The notes under the pieces are model-generated. The model saw only the letters and a list, made by a program, of their open reading frames with translations, made no database searches and was not told the DNA's origin. A DNA stretch of 64,000 nt from Curtobacterium sp. MCPF17_002 (GTDB taxonomy: Bacteria > Actinomycetota > Actinomycetes > Actinomycetales > Microbacteriaceae), in the NCBI RefSeq assembly GCF_003234115.2, contig NZ_CP126251.1, forward strand, positions 930,001 through 994,000, written 5' to 3'. The stretch's first letter is position 1; each line of letters starts with the position of its first letter. This document shows, piece after piece, positions 52,315-61,876 of the stretch. Position numbers and translations under genes: made by a program.

Positions 52315-53838
52315 CTACTCGCCGTCCGACGTGCCCTGCGGTGCCGAGGCGGTCGCCTCGGACGACCCGGTGCCGGCTCCGCGACGACGGCGCCGACGAC
52401 GGCGCTTCGCCGCCCCGTCGGCCGAGCCCGCATCGGCGGGTGCGCCGGTGGAGTCCGAGGCCGTGGGCTCGGAGGCCGCGGATCCGGAAGCTGCGGACCC
52501 GGAAGCCGAGGACTCGGCGACCGGAGCCTGGAAGGCGGACTGCTCCGTGCCTCCGGGCCGGGTCCGGGTGCGCGGCGGACGCGAGCCGCTGCGCGGGGGA
52601 CGGTCGCCCGTCTTCTTCTCGGAGGCGAGGCCGGCGGACGCCGCGTGCGCCGAGGCGCCCGGGAGACGACCCTTGGTGCCCTGGGGGATGTCGAGCTCCT
52701 CGAAGAGGTGCGGCGACGACGAGTAGGTCTCGACGGGCTCGGGGATGCCGAACTCGAGGGCCTTGTCGATCAGCGTCCACTTGTGCAGGTCGTCCCAGTC
52801 GACGAACGTGACCGCGATGCCGGTCTTGCCCGCACGGCCGGTGCGCCCGGCGCGGTGCAGGTACGTGTCGGGGTCGTCCGGGATCGTGTGGTTGATGACG
52901 TGCGTGACGTCGTCCACGTCGATGCCGCGAGCCGCGACGTCCGTCGCGATGAGCACGTCGCGCTTGCCGGCCTTGAAGGCGGCCATCGCACGCTCGCGCT
53001 GTTCCTGGTTGAGGTCGCCGTGCACGGCCGCGGCGTTGAACCCGCGGTCCTTGAGCTCTTCGACGAGCTTCGCCGCGGCACGCTTCGTGCGGGTGAAGAT
53101 GACGGTCTTGCCGCGACCCTCGGCCTGCAGGATGCGGGCGATGACCTCGTCCTTGTCGAGCGAGTGCGCGCGGTAGATGAGGTGCTTGATGTTGGCCTGC
53201 ATGAGGCCTTCGTCCGGGTCGCTCGCGCGGATGTGCACCGGGCGGCTCATGAACCGGCGGGCGAGGGCCACGATCGGGGCCGGCATCGTCGCCGAGAACA
53301 GCATCGTGTGCCGCACCTCGGGGATGGCCTGGAAGATCCGCTCGATGTCCGACAGGAACCCGAGGTCGAGCATGCGGTCGGCCTCGTCGAGGACGACTTC
53401 CTGCACGTGCGAGAGGTCGAGCATGCGCTGACGCTGCAGGTCGATGAGTCGCCCGGGCGTGCCGACGACGATCTGCGCGCCGGCCTTGAGCTGCTCGATC
53501 TGGCCCTCGTACGCCTTGCCGCCGTAGATCGACACGATCTTGGTGGGCCGGTTCGAGGCCGCGAGTTCGAGGTCCTCGGTGACCTGCACCGCGAGCTCGC
53601 GGGTCGGGACGACCACGAGGGCCTTCACGCCGGGTTCCGGGTCGGCCCCGAGTCGCTGGATGAGGGGGAGACCGAAGCCGAAGGTCTTGCCGGTCCCCGT
53701 CTTGGCCTGACCGATGATGTCCTGGCCGGTGAGGGCGAGCGGGATGGTCTGCTGCTGGATCGGGAAGGGCTCGATGATGCCCTTGCCGGCGAGCGCATCG
53801 ACCAGGTCCTGCTCGATGTTGAGGTCTGAGAAAGTCAA
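52315..53838 (-). CDS. rhlE: DEAD-box RNA helicase (RhlE-like)
   Basis: The 507-residue helicase has Q motif PFPIQQQTI, motif I AKTGTGKTFGF (about 45), Ia PTRELAVQ, II VLDEADRMLD (about 150), III FSATMP, V DVAARGID and VI HRAGRTGRAG (about 330). The C-terminal 120 residues are disordered and basic, with AASGSAASGS repeats and a KRRRRRRRR run that could bind RNA. It corresponds to Rv3211. The start is TTG 53838, preceded by TAAGGT at exactly six bases and by AAGG acting as a possible ribosome site. Confidence 0.93.
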   Translation of the reverse strand: MTFSDLNIEQDLVDALAGKGIIEPFPIQQQTIPLALTGQDIIGQAKTGTGKTFGFGLPLIQRLGADPEPGVKALVVVPTRELAVQVTEDLELAASNRPTKIVSIYGGKAYEGQIEQLKAGAQIVVGTPGRLIDLQRQRMLDLSHVQEVVLDEADRMLDLGFLSDIERIFQAIPEVRHTMLFSATMPAPIVALARRFMSRPVHIRASDPDEGLMQANIKHLIYRAHSLDKDEVIARILQAEGRGKTVIFTRTKRAAAKLVEELKDRGFNAAAVHGDLNQEQRERAMAAFKAGKRDVLIATDVAARGIDVDDVTHVINHTIPDDPDTYLHRAGRTGRAGKTGIAVTFVDWDDLHKWTLIDKALEFGIPEPVETYSSSPHLFEELDIPQGTKGRLPGASAHAASAGLASEKKTGDRPPRSGSRPPRTRTRPGGTEQSAFQAPVAESSASGSAASGSAASEPTASDSTGAPADAGSADGAAKRRRRRRRRGAGTGSSEATASAPQGTSDGE

Positions 53839-53929
53839 AGAATCACCTTAGTTCTGGTGGAAGTCCCGACCAGTCTACCGATGGGCCGGTCGGGCGTGGG
53901 CGCGGGGAGGTTCCCGCTATGCTCTTCGG

Positions 53930-54646
53930 GTGGTGTCGTGGTGGAACCGGAAGCGCGCTGCGCAGCTCGCAGCCGCGTGGATCGCGTCGCGGAACCCGCG
54001 GGGTGCTTCGCCGGTCGAACGCCTGCAGCTGGACGACGTCAGCCCCGAGCTCGACGTCTACCTGGGCCAGGCCGCGTACCTGCAGCTGTCGCTGTACGAG
54101 ACCATGGGCCGCGCCGGAGCCGGTGCCCCGACCCTGTCCGGCCGGCTGGTCACGGGTGTGCTCGCGACCACCGCGCTCGAGCGGCACCGGACCATCGTCG
54201 CAGAGATCGAGCGGAGCGGGGGCGACCCCGCCGCGTTGATGGCCCCCCACCGCGAGGCGATCGACCTGTTCCTCGAACGGACGAGCGGTGCGGACTGGTA
54301 CGAGTCGATGCTCACCGGGTACGTGACCGCGGGCATCCTCAACGACCTGTTCGGCAGCCTGCTCCGGTCGCTGCCGACCGACGTCCGGCAGCGACTCCGC
54401 ACCGTGTTCGACGCGCGTGAGGAAGCGGCCGTCGTCGAAGAACTGACCGCACGCATCGAAGAGGACCCGCAGGTCGGTTCGCGTCTCGCGATGTGGGGCC
54501 GGCGGCTCGTCGGGGACACGCTGCTGGTGGCCCGGTCGGCACTCGCGTCGCACGCCCGCGAGGACCAGGAGCGGCTCGAGCCGGTCTGGACCGAACTCAT
54601 CGCCGCGCACACCAGGCGGATGGACGCGCTCGGGCTGACCGCCTGA
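53930..54646 (+). CDS. Ferritin-like fold protein (Rv3210c-like)
   Basis: The 238-residue helical protein has glutamate- and histidine-bearing helices: VYLGQAAYLQLSLYETMGRA (about residues 45-64), TALERHRTIVAEIERSGG (about 83-100) and ADWYESMLTGYVTAGILNDLFG (about 124-145). It is the ferritin-like actinobacterial protein near rhlE and DUF3107, function unknown, sometimes compared to tRNA hydroxylase folds. GTG 53930 has TATGCT exactly six bases upstream. It diverges from rhlE. Confidence 0.78.
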   Translation: MVSWWNRKRAAQLAAAWIASRNPRGASPVERLQLDDVSPELDVYLGQAAYLQLSLYETMGRAGAGAPTLSGRLVTGVLATTALERHRTIVAEIERSGGDPAALMAPHREAIDLFLERTSGADWYESMLTGYVTAGILNDLFGSLLRSLPTDVRQRLRTVFDAREEAAVVEELTARIEEDPQVGSRLAMWGRRLVGDTLLVARSALASHAREDQERLEPVWTELIAAHTRRMDALGLTA

Positions 54647-54666
54647 AGCGCTGCCGCCGGGCTCAT

Positions 54667-54712
54667 CGCCGAGGCGCGCTGGCGCCCTGTCGCCGAGGTG
54701 CGCTGGCGCCTA
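54667..54712. repeat. 24-bp tandem repeat x2 after the ferritin-like gene
   Basis: Two units CGCCGAGGCGCGCTGGCGCC... and CGCCGAGGTGCGCTGGCGCC... lie 20 bases past the stop and reach the stop of the convergent membrane-protein gene. Confidence 0.75.
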
Positions 54713-55006
54713 GGCGCCCTGGGCCTTGATGCGCTCGTAGTAGGCCGCGTCGGCCGCCGTACGGCGCTTCCCGAGGACCCATTCGGTGACGAGGGCGAGG
54801 ACGGCGGCACCCACGAGGGTGACGACCCAGATCCAGGTCGCGTCGTACTTCCAGCCCGCCCACGACAGGGCCTCCCAGAGGACCGCGGCGACGATGCCGC
54901 CGACCGCCGGTCCGATGAGGGAGCCGCGGGTCGATCGCCACGGCAGCACGACGTGGGCGATCGCCCCGACGATCAGGCCGCCGAGGACCGCGAAGAGCAG
55001 TTCCAC
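54710..55006 (-). CDS. Small three-helix membrane protein, 98 aa
   Basis: The 98-residue protein has three hydrophobic segments (LLFAVLGGLIVGAIAHVVLP, GSLIGPAVGGIVAAVLWEAL, WIWVVTLVGAAVLALVTEWVLG) and a basic tail. The first two loosely resemble GlsB/YeaQ transglycosylase-associated proteins with GLIVGxIA, but the third helix and tail differ. Function unknown. GTG 55006 lies four bases after the DUF3107 stop, so the two genes form an operon. Confidence 0.75.
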   Translation of the reverse strand: MELLFAVLGGLIVGAIAHVVLPWRSTRGSLIGPAVGGIVAAVLWEALSWAGWKYDATWIWVVTLVGAAVLALVTEWVLGKRRTAADAAYYERIKAQGA

Positions 55007-55010
55007 GTCG

Positions 55011-55235
55011 TCAGGCGACGAAGCCGATACGGCGGGATTCCTCGGCGCCGACCTCGACGTAGGCGAGCGAGCCGACCGGCACGATGAACCGACGGCCCTT
55101 CTCGTCCTGGAGCGAGAGGTGCGTCGACTTCGCCGCGAGGGCCTCAGACACGGCCTTCTCGATCTCGTCGGCGGTCTGGGCGGTCTCGAACGCGATCTCG
55201 CGCGGGCTGTTGGTGATGCCGATCTTGATGTCCAC
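55011..55235 (-). CDS. DUF3107 family protein, 74 aa
   Basis: The 74-residue protein VDIKIGITNSPREIAFETAQTAD...RRFIVPVGSLAYVEVGAEESRRIGF matches DUF3107 (Rv3208A/TB9.4, function unknown). GTG 55235 has TACGCT exactly six bases upstream, hence probably leaderless. Diverges from adnA as in mycobacteria. Confidence 0.93.
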   Translation of the reverse strand: MDIKIGITNSPREIAFETAQTADEIEKAVSEALAAKSTHLSLQDEKGRRFIVPVGSLAYVEVGAEESRRIGFVA

Positions 55236-55370
55236 GACGACAGCGTATCCGAGCGACCCATCGGCACATCGACCGTTCGCCGCAGGCGCACTGTGCCGGC
55301 TGTCGGCCGGTGCTGGCCGCCCTGGTCGCGCCTGCCGGGCGGTGTCGGTAGCGGCGGTTACCGTACGAGG

Positions 55371-58300
55371 GTGCCGAAGACCACGCTGACGACCGCCCCC
55401 GGACCCGAGGACGTCGCCCGGGCCCTCGCGGCGGACCCGTCCCAGGCGGCGGTCCTCGCGCTGCCGGACGGTCGGCACGCCGCGGTCATCGGGGCCCCGG
55501 GCACCGGGAAGACGACGACGCTGTCCCGGCTCGTCGCCGCACGGCTCGGTCGTCCGGACGCGATCTCGCCCGACGGGCACGCCTCCGTGCTCGCCCTCAC
55601 GTCGGCCCGGACGGCGGCGACCGCGCTCCGCGACCGGCTGGCCGTCTCGGTCGACCGCGTGGTGCCCGGTGCGCTCGCCCGCACGGTGAACTCCCTCGCG
55701 TTCCAGATCGTCGCGCACGCCGCCGCCGTGCAGGGGCAGGAGACCCCGACACTCCTCACCGGCGGCGAGCAGGACCGCATCATCGCCGACCTGCTCGAGG
55801 GGCACGAGCTCGACGGTGCCGGCCCGGACTGGCCGGCACCGATCACCGCGGTCGTCCGCGAGCGCGCCGGGTTCCGCACGGCCCTCCGTGACGTCATGAT
55901 GCGCGCCGTCGCAGCGGGGGTCGAGCCCGAGGACATGCGCGAGCTCGGCGACGACACCGGGCGTCCCGAATGGCGGGCCGTCGGGGACTTCGTCGACGAG
56001 TACCGCGCGGCCGTGACCTCCTTCCGCTCCACCAGCCTCGACGCCGCCGAACTCGTCGCGTACGCCACCGCCGCGGTCCTCCGTGGGCAGCTCCCCGCGA
56101 GCGTCGCCGCACTCCGGCTCGTCGTGGTCGACGACACGCAGGAACTGGTCGAGGGGGAGATCGCGCTGCTCGGCGCCCTCGCACGCTCCGGCGTGCAGAT
56201 CGTGGCCTTCGGCGACCCGGACATCGCCGCCTCGGCGTTCCGCGGCGCCGAACCGGACGTGCTGGGTCGGTTGGCGGTGCGGCTCGGTGTCGCGCGGGTG
56301 GACGAGATCGTCCTGACGACCGTGCACCGGTACCCGGCCCCGATCCGGGCGCTCGTCTCCGGGATCACCGCGCGGATCGGAGCGGCCGCGGCCGGACGGC
56401 AGCGCACGGCGACCGCGACCGAGGCGGACGCCCGACCCGACGCCGTGGTGCACCTCGAGGGTGCGAGTCGTGCGGCCCTCATCGTCGCCGTCGCCCGTCG
56501 ACTCCGTGAGCACCGGCTGCTCGACGGGGTGCCGTGGCACCGGATGGCCGTCGTCACCCGCAGCGGTGCCGCGATCCCCGAACTCGTGCGGGCGCTCTCC
56601 GTCGCCGAGGTCCCCGCGACCGCCGGCGCAGCACCCGTCCGTCCCCGCGACGACACCGCGGCCCGGTCGCTCCTCGATGCCGCCGCCGTGGCGCTCGGGG
56701 TGCTCCCGCTCGACGCCGCGCTCGCCACCGCGTTCGCGACCGGCCCGCTCGGCGGACTCGACACCCTGGCGATGCGCCGGCTCCGGCTCGCCCTGCGGCG
56801 TGAGGAGCTGGCGGGCGGTGGCAGCCGCACGGCCGACGAGCTGCTCGTCGACGCGCTCGGCGCCCCGGAACGCCTCGCGACGGTCGACGCCGGGTTCGCC
56901 CGTCGTGCGACCCGTCTCGCGCGCAGCCTGGTGCAGGCCCGCACCGACGCCGAGTCGGACGCCAGCATCGAGGAGATCCTCTGGGGGCTCTGGGAGCGCA
57001 GCGGCCTCGCCGGCACGTGGGGTGCGCAGTCCGCGGCCGGCGGGGTGGGCGCGGCCGAAGCCGACCGGCACCTCGACGCCGTGGTCGGCCTCTTCACCGC
57101 CGCCAAGCGGTTCGTCGAGCGCACCCCGGACGCTCCGGCACGCGTGTTCGTCGACGACCTGCTCGGCTCCGACCTGCCCGAGGACTCGATCGGACCCGAC
57201 CGGACCGCAGGTCGCGTCCGCGTCCTGACGCCGTCGGCCACGATCGGCCTCGAGTGCGACGTGGTCGTCGTCCTCGGGCTGCAGGACGGCGTCTGGCCGA
57301 ACACCCGCGTGCGTGGCAGCCTGCTCGACCCCGACGGCCTCGTCCGCGCCGCCCAGGGTGTCGAGCACGCCACCGTCGACGACCGTGCCGCCGTGATCGC
57401 CGACGAGCTGCGCCTGTTCGCCCGCGCGGTGTCCCGCGCGACGACCCAGGTCGTCATCGGCACCGTCGCCAACGACGACGAGGCCCCGTCCCCGTTCGTG
57501 CGCCTCGTGCCGGTCCCGCCGGACCGTCAGCCGACCGTGCACCCGCTGTCGCTCCGCGGACTCGCGGGCTCCCTCCGACGCCGGGTCGTCGGGTCCGGTG
57601 ACCACGAGGCCGCCTCCGCCCTCGCCCGGCTGGCCGAGGCCGAGGTGCCGGGTACCTCGCCGGACGACTGGTACGGCCTGGTGGAGCCCTCCACCGAGAC
57701 GCCGCTGGTCGACCTCGACGCCGAGCCGGTGCCCCCCGAGCCCGGTCCCGACGGCCTCGACCCGGACGACCCACGGGCAGGTGAGCCCGTGGCCCCGACC
57801 GTGTCCGTCTCGCCGTCCCGCATCGGCACGTTCGAGGAGTGCCCCGTGCACTGGTTCGTGCAGACCTTCGGCGGCAGCGCCCCGAGCCCGGCGATGGGCA
57901 TCGGGACGATCGTGCACGAGGCGATGGAGCACGCGACCGAGGTGGACGTCGAGTCGTTGTGGGCCCACGTCGAGGGGCGCTGGGACGAGCTGACCTTCGA
58001 GTCGCCCTGGGTGGCCGACCGCGAGCGCGCCCGGACCCGCCGGATGGTCGAGGGCCTGAGCGACTACCTCCGCACCTTCGCGAGCGCCGGACGGCAGCTG
58101 CTCGGCGCGGAGACCTCGTTCGCCCTCGTCACCGGTCCCGCCCGGATGCGCGGCAGCATCGACCGGATCGAGGTCGACCCCGACGGCCGGGTCAGCGTCG
58201 TCGACCTCAAGACCGGGCGGTCGATGCCGAGCGAGAAGAACGACATGCCGGAGCACCCCCAGCTCGGCGCCTACCAGCTGGCGGTCGAGGACGGCGCCGT

Positions 58301-58559
58301 CGAGGGCGTCCCCGCCGGGTCGGTGATGACGGACGCCCGCCTCGTGTTCGTGCAGAACGCCCGCGGCGGCCGCGCGTACTCGGAGCGGACCCAGCAGGCC
58401 TTCGACGCCGACGCCCGTGACGCCTACCGCGAGCGGCTGCACACGGTCGCGCGGGGCATGGCCGGCCGGACGTTCCTGGCGAACGTCGACGACCACTGCG
58501 AGAAGGCCCGGACCGGCGTCGAGTGCCGGATCCACGTCGTCGGGGAGGTGACCTGGTGA
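55371..58559 (+). CDS. adnA: AdnA-like subunit of the AdnAB helicase-nuclease
   Basis: The 1062-residue protein joins a UvrD-type motor to a RecB-type nuclease. Motor: Walker A VIGAPGTGKTTTLSRL (about residues 40-55), motif II VVVDDTQELVEG (about 250; DDTQ, not the usual DExQ). Nuclease: GTFEECPVHWF (Cys about 824), then VVDLKTGRS (about 943), and HPQLGAYQLAV (about 964), with two more Cys near 1043 and 1051. With AdnB it should resect double-strand breaks in place of RecBCD. GTG 55371 has TACCGT exactly six bases upstream. The stop overlaps adnB by GTGA. Confidence 0.9.
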   Translation: MPKTTLTTAPGPEDVARALAADPSQAAVLALPDGRHAAVIGAPGTGKTTTLSRLVAARLGRPDAISPDGHASVLALTSARTAATALRDRLAVSVDRVVPGALARTVNSLAFQIVAHAAAVQGQETPTLLTGGEQDRIIADLLEGHELDGAGPDWPAPITAVVRERAGFRTALRDVMMRAVAAGVEPEDMRELGDDTGRPEWRAVGDFVDEYRAAVTSFRSTSLDAAELVAYATAAVLRGQLPASVAALRLVVVDDTQELVEGEIALLGALARSGVQIVAFGDPDIAASAFRGAEPDVLGRLAVRLGVARVDEIVLTTVHRYPAPIRALVSGITARIGAAAAGRQRTATATEADARPDAVVHLEGASRAALIVAVARRLREHRLLDGVPWHRMAVVTRSGAAIPELVRALSVAEVPATAGAAPVRPRDDTAARSLLDAAAVALGVLPLDAALATAFATGPLGGLDTLAMRRLRLALRREELAGGGSRTADELLVDALGAPERLATVDAGFARRATRLARSLVQARTDAESDASIEEILWGLWERSGLAGTWGAQSAAGGVGAAEADRHLDAVVGLFTAAKRFVERTPDAPARVFVDDLLGSDLPEDSIGPDRTAGRVRVLTPSATIGLECDVVVVLGLQDGVWPNTRVRGSLLDPDGLVRAAQGVEHATVDDRAAVIADELRLFARAVSRATTQVVIGTVANDDEAPSPFVRLVPVPPDRQPTVHPLSLRGLAGSLRRRVVGSGDHEAASALARLAEAEVPGTSPDDWYGLVEPSTETPLVDLDAEPVPPEPGPDGLDPDDPRAGEPVAPTVSVSPSRIGTFEECPVHWFVQTFGGSAPSPAMGIGTIVHEAMEHATEVDVESLWAHVEGRWDELTFESPWVADRERARTRRMVEGLSDYLRTFASAGRQLLGAETSFALVTGPARMRGSIDRIEVDPDGRVSVVDLKTGRSMPSEKNDMPEHPQLGAYQLAVEDGAVEGVPAGSVMTDARLVFVQNARGGRAYSERTQQAFDADARDAYRERLHTVARGMAGRTFLANVDDHCEKARTGVECRIHVVGEVTW

Positions 58560-61500
58560 ACGAGGAGCAGGTGCTCGGCGCCCCCGCAGCGGGCGCGACG
58601 GCGGCGGTCACCCGGCGCGACGCCGACGCCATCGCGGACGCCCTCGGTCGTCCGCGCCCGACCGCACAGCAGCGCGCCGTCATCGAGTCGCCGCTGCAGC
58701 CCGCGCTCGTGGTGGCCGGCGCCGGCAGCGGCAAGACCGAGACCATGGCGTCCCGTGTCGTGTGGCTGCTCGCGAACGGCATGGTCCGCCCCGACGGCAT
58801 CCTCGGGCTGACCTTCACGCGCAAGGCCGCCGGTGAGCTCTCGGTCCGGATCAACGACCGCATCCGTGCACTCGAGGACGTCGGTCTCCTGGACGCCGGC
58901 GACGCCTTCGAGGCCCCGACGGTGTCCACGTACAACGCCTTCGCGAACTCGGTCTTCCGCGAGAACGCCCTGCTCGTCGGCCGCGACGGCGAATCGCAGG
59001 TCCTCACCGAACCCTCCGCCTGGCAGCTTGCCCGCCGCGTGGTCGTCGGCGCGCGCGACGACCGGCTCGCCGGACTGGACCGCGACGTCGACACCGTGAC
59101 CGCGGCGGTCGTGGCGCTCGCCGGTGCGGTGTCCGAGCACCTCGTGGAACCCGAGCGGCTCCGACGGTTCGCGATCGACTTTGCCGGACTGCTCGAACTG
59201 CCCGGCAACAACCGTGGCACCCCGTACAAGGCCGTCACCGACGCGGTCGCGGCGATCGGCGCGCTCGAGCCCCTCGTCGACCTGGTCGAGGAGTTCCGTC
59301 GGCAGAAGGTCGACCGCGGGTTCGTGGAGTTCTCGGACCAGATCGCCCTCGCGCTCGCCGCGGCCGAGTCCGCCCCGCGCGTGGTCACCGACCTGCGGCA
59401 GCGTTACGGCGTCGTGCTGCTCGACGAGTACCAGGACACCTCCGTGGTGCAGACCCGGTTCCTCGCGCGGCTGTTCCGCGGGCACCCGGTGATGGCGGTG
59501 GGGGACCCGCACCAGTCCATCTACGGGTTCCGTGGCGCGAGTGCGGCGAACCTCGCCCGGTTCCCGCGGGACTTCGGTGCAGCGGCCGACGCGTCCGGCG
59601 GGGCCGGTGCCGTACCGGTCACGTTCGCGCTCTCGACGAGCTGGCGGAACCCGGTGGACGTCCTCGCCGGTGCGAACGCGGTCGTCGCGCCGCTGTCCGA
59701 GGCGTCCGAGGTCGACGTCGAGCGGCTGTCCCCACGCCCGGGGGCGGACGCCGGCACCGTGCACGCCGTGTTCCCGGAGACCCTACCCGAGGAAGCCGCG
59801 GCCGTCGCACGGTGGTTCGCCGACCGCCGTGCCGCCGACCGCACGAGTTCGCTGGCGCTCCTGCTGCGCTCCCGGAAGGACCTCGCCGCCTTCACCGGCG
59901 CACTCGCCGACCACCGCGTGCCGTACCACGTGCTCGGCACCGGCGGGCTGCTCCAACGGCCGGAGATCGTCGACCTCGTCGCGTGCCTCCGGGTCCTGCA
60001 CGACCCCGCCGCGGGCAACGACCTCATCCGGGTGCTCGCCGGCGCCCGGTGGCGGATCGGGGCCGCGGACATCGCCGCCCTGCACGCCCTCGCCCGTTGG
60101 CTGTTCGGCCGTGACCACACCCAGCACCGACTCGACGACGCCCTCACCGCGGCGTTCCGGGCGTCGGTCGCCGCGGGCGAGCACGGCTCGATCGTCGACG
60201 CGCTCGACTTCGTGGCGACGGCGCCCCACGAGCACGGCGCGCTCGCCGACATCAGCGACGTCGGACGCCGCCGGATGCGCGAGCTCGGGCAGCAGCTCGC
60301 GACGCTCCGGTCCCGCGCCGGCGGCGATCTCGTGGACTTCGTGACGCTCGTCGTGCAGGAGATGCGTCTCGACGTCGAGGTCGCCGCCCACGAGCAGGGG
60401 AGCGCGGCGTTCCTCGACGCCTTCATCGACGAGCTCGCGGGCTTCGTCACGACCGACGACCGGGCCGACCTCGGCGCGTTCCTCGGCTGGATCGACGCCG
60501 CCGCCCGCCGCGACGACATGGGTCCCCGATCCGAGGAGCCCGAGGCCGGCACCGTGCAGATCCTGACGATCCACGGGTCCAAGGGCCTCGAGTGGGACGC
60601 CGTCGCGGTGCCGCGCCTGGTCGAGGGGGCACTGCCGGCCCGCCCGCAGGAGGGCTCGTCCGGCTGGATCGGCTTCGGCCGGCTGCCCTACGAGTTCCGG
60701 GGCGACGCCGACGAGCTCCCACGGCTGGACTGGCGCGGGCACGACAACCAGAAGGACGTCACGCTCGCGATCGACGCGTACAAGGAACAGGTCAAGGCCC
60801 GCAACGAGGACGAGGAACGCCGACTGACCTACGTCGCACTCACCCGCGCCAAGCACGACCTGCTCGTCAGCGGCTCGTTCTGGGCCGGTGGCGTCCGGCC
60901 CACCGAGCCGAGCCGGTACCTCCGCGACCTCGTCGAGGCGGGTGTCGTCGACGGCGCGGCGATCCCGGACACCACCGAGCACGAGGAGAACCCCCTCGGC
61001 GACGCCGGTGCGACGCAGTCGTGGCCGCACGTGCCGTTCGGACAGCGCGCAGCGCGGGTCGTCGCCGCGGCCGACCGGGTGCGGAACGCCAACCCCGCAG
61101 CGGCTGGCCGGTTCGCCGCCGACATCGACCTGCTCCTCGCCGAACGCACCGCCAACCGGAGTGCCCGTCACCGTGTGGTCGTGCCGCACCGGGTGCCGGC
61201 GTCCGGGTTCAAGGACTACCTCGCCGAGCCGGACGCGGTGGCCGAACGGCTCCGCCGGCCGATGCCCGAGCGGCCGTACCGCGCGACCCGTCTCGGCACG
61301 CTGTTCCACCAGTGGGTCGAGCAGCGGGCCCGGAGCGGTGGCTCGCTCGAGACGCTCGACGCGTGGGACGGCGAGCTGGACGTCGACCGTGACGACCTGG
61401 TGGACGCCTCGACGGACGCCGTGGTCACGGACGACGATGCCCGGCGGCTGGCGGACTTCCAGGCCACCTTCGCCCGCTCACGCTGGTCGGGGCTCACGCC

Positions 61501-61819
61501 GGTCGAGGTCGAGCGGGAGATCCACATCCCGTTCCTCGGGCACAGCGTCGTCTGCAAGCTCGACGCCGTCTACGAGATCGACGGTCGGGCCGAGGTCGTC
61601 GACTGGAAGACCGGCAAGGCGCCGAAGGGCGCCGACGACCTGGCGAAGCGGCAGCTGCAGCTCGCCCTGTACCGGGTCGCCTACGCCGAGTTCACCGGGC
61701 GCCCGATCGACGAGGTCGACGCGGTCTTCTACTTCGTCGCCGACGACCTCGAGGTCCGGCCTCGGGAACTGCTCGACCGTGCCGGACTCGAGCAGGCGTG
61801 GCGGGACGCGATCGGCTGA
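58556..61819 (+). CDS. adnB: AdnB-like subunit of the AdnAB helicase-nuclease
   Basis: The 1087-residue protein has a fully formed UvrD/Rep motor: GAGSGKTETMASRVVWLL (Walker A, about residue 53), GLTFTRKAAGEL (Ia), VVLLDEYQDTSVVQ (motif II, about 285), GDPHQSIYGFRGA (III), and LTYVALTRAKHDLLV (VI, about 756). A RecB-like nuclease follows: GTLFHQWVEQRA, VVDWKTGKAPKG (about 1014) and QLQLALYRVAYAEFTG. In mycobacteria AdnB is the driving motor. GTG 58556 overlaps the adnA stop, so stoichiometric coupling is likely. Confidence 0.93.
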   Translation: MNEEQVLGAPAAGATAAVTRRDADAIADALGRPRPTAQQRAVIESPLQPALVVAGAGSGKTETMASRVVWLLANGMVRPDGILGLTFTRKAAGELSVRINDRIRALEDVGLLDAGDAFEAPTVSTYNAFANSVFRENALLVGRDGESQVLTEPSAWQLARRVVVGARDDRLAGLDRDVDTVTAAVVALAGAVSEHLVEPERLRRFAIDFAGLLELPGNNRGTPYKAVTDAVAAIGALEPLVDLVEEFRRQKVDRGFVEFSDQIALALAAAESAPRVVTDLRQRYGVVLLDEYQDTSVVQTRFLARLFRGHPVMAVGDPHQSIYGFRGASAANLARFPRDFGAAADASGGAGAVPVTFALSTSWRNPVDVLAGANAVVAPLSEASEVDVERLSPRPGADAGTVHAVFPETLPEEAAAVARWFADRRAADRTSSLALLLRSRKDLAAFTGALADHRVPYHVLGTGGLLQRPEIVDLVACLRVLHDPAAGNDLIRVLAGARWRIGAADIAALHALARWLFGRDHTQHRLDDALTAAFRASVAAGEHGSIVDALDFVATAPHEHGALADISDVGRRRMRELGQQLATLRSRAGGDLVDFVTLVVQEMRLDVEVAAHEQGSAAFLDAFIDELAGFVTTDDRADLGAFLGWIDAAARRDDMGPRSEEPEAGTVQILTIHGSKGLEWDAVAVPRLVEGALPARPQEGSSGWIGFGRLPYEFRGDADELPRLDWRGHDNQKDVTLAIDAYKEQVKARNEDEERRLTYVALTRAKHDLLVSGSFWAGGVRPTEPSRYLRDLVEAGVVDGAAIPDTTEHEENPLGDAGATQSWPHVPFGQRAARVVAAADRVRNANPAAAGRFAADIDLLLAERTANRSARHRVVVPHRVPASGFKDYLAEPDAVAERLRRPMPERPYRATRLGTLFHQWVEQRARSGGSLETLDAWDGELDVDRDDLVDASTDAVVTDDDARRLADFQATFARSRWSGLTPVEVEREIHIPFLGHSVVCKLDAVYEIDGRAEVVDWKTGKAPKGADDLAKRQLQLALYRVAYAEFTGRPIDEVDAVFYFVADDLEVRPRELLDRAGLEQAWRDAIG

Positions 61820-61876
61820 CCGGCCGGGCCGGCGGGGCGGACCCGCACCGTGCCTCCAGGCAGGGGGGGAGTCGCG

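Noticed and set aside
55011-58535. 1174-codon open frame antisense to adnA
   Set aside because: Only its last 75 codons (DUF3107) are real. The rest lacks motifs and mirrors a conserved helicase gene.
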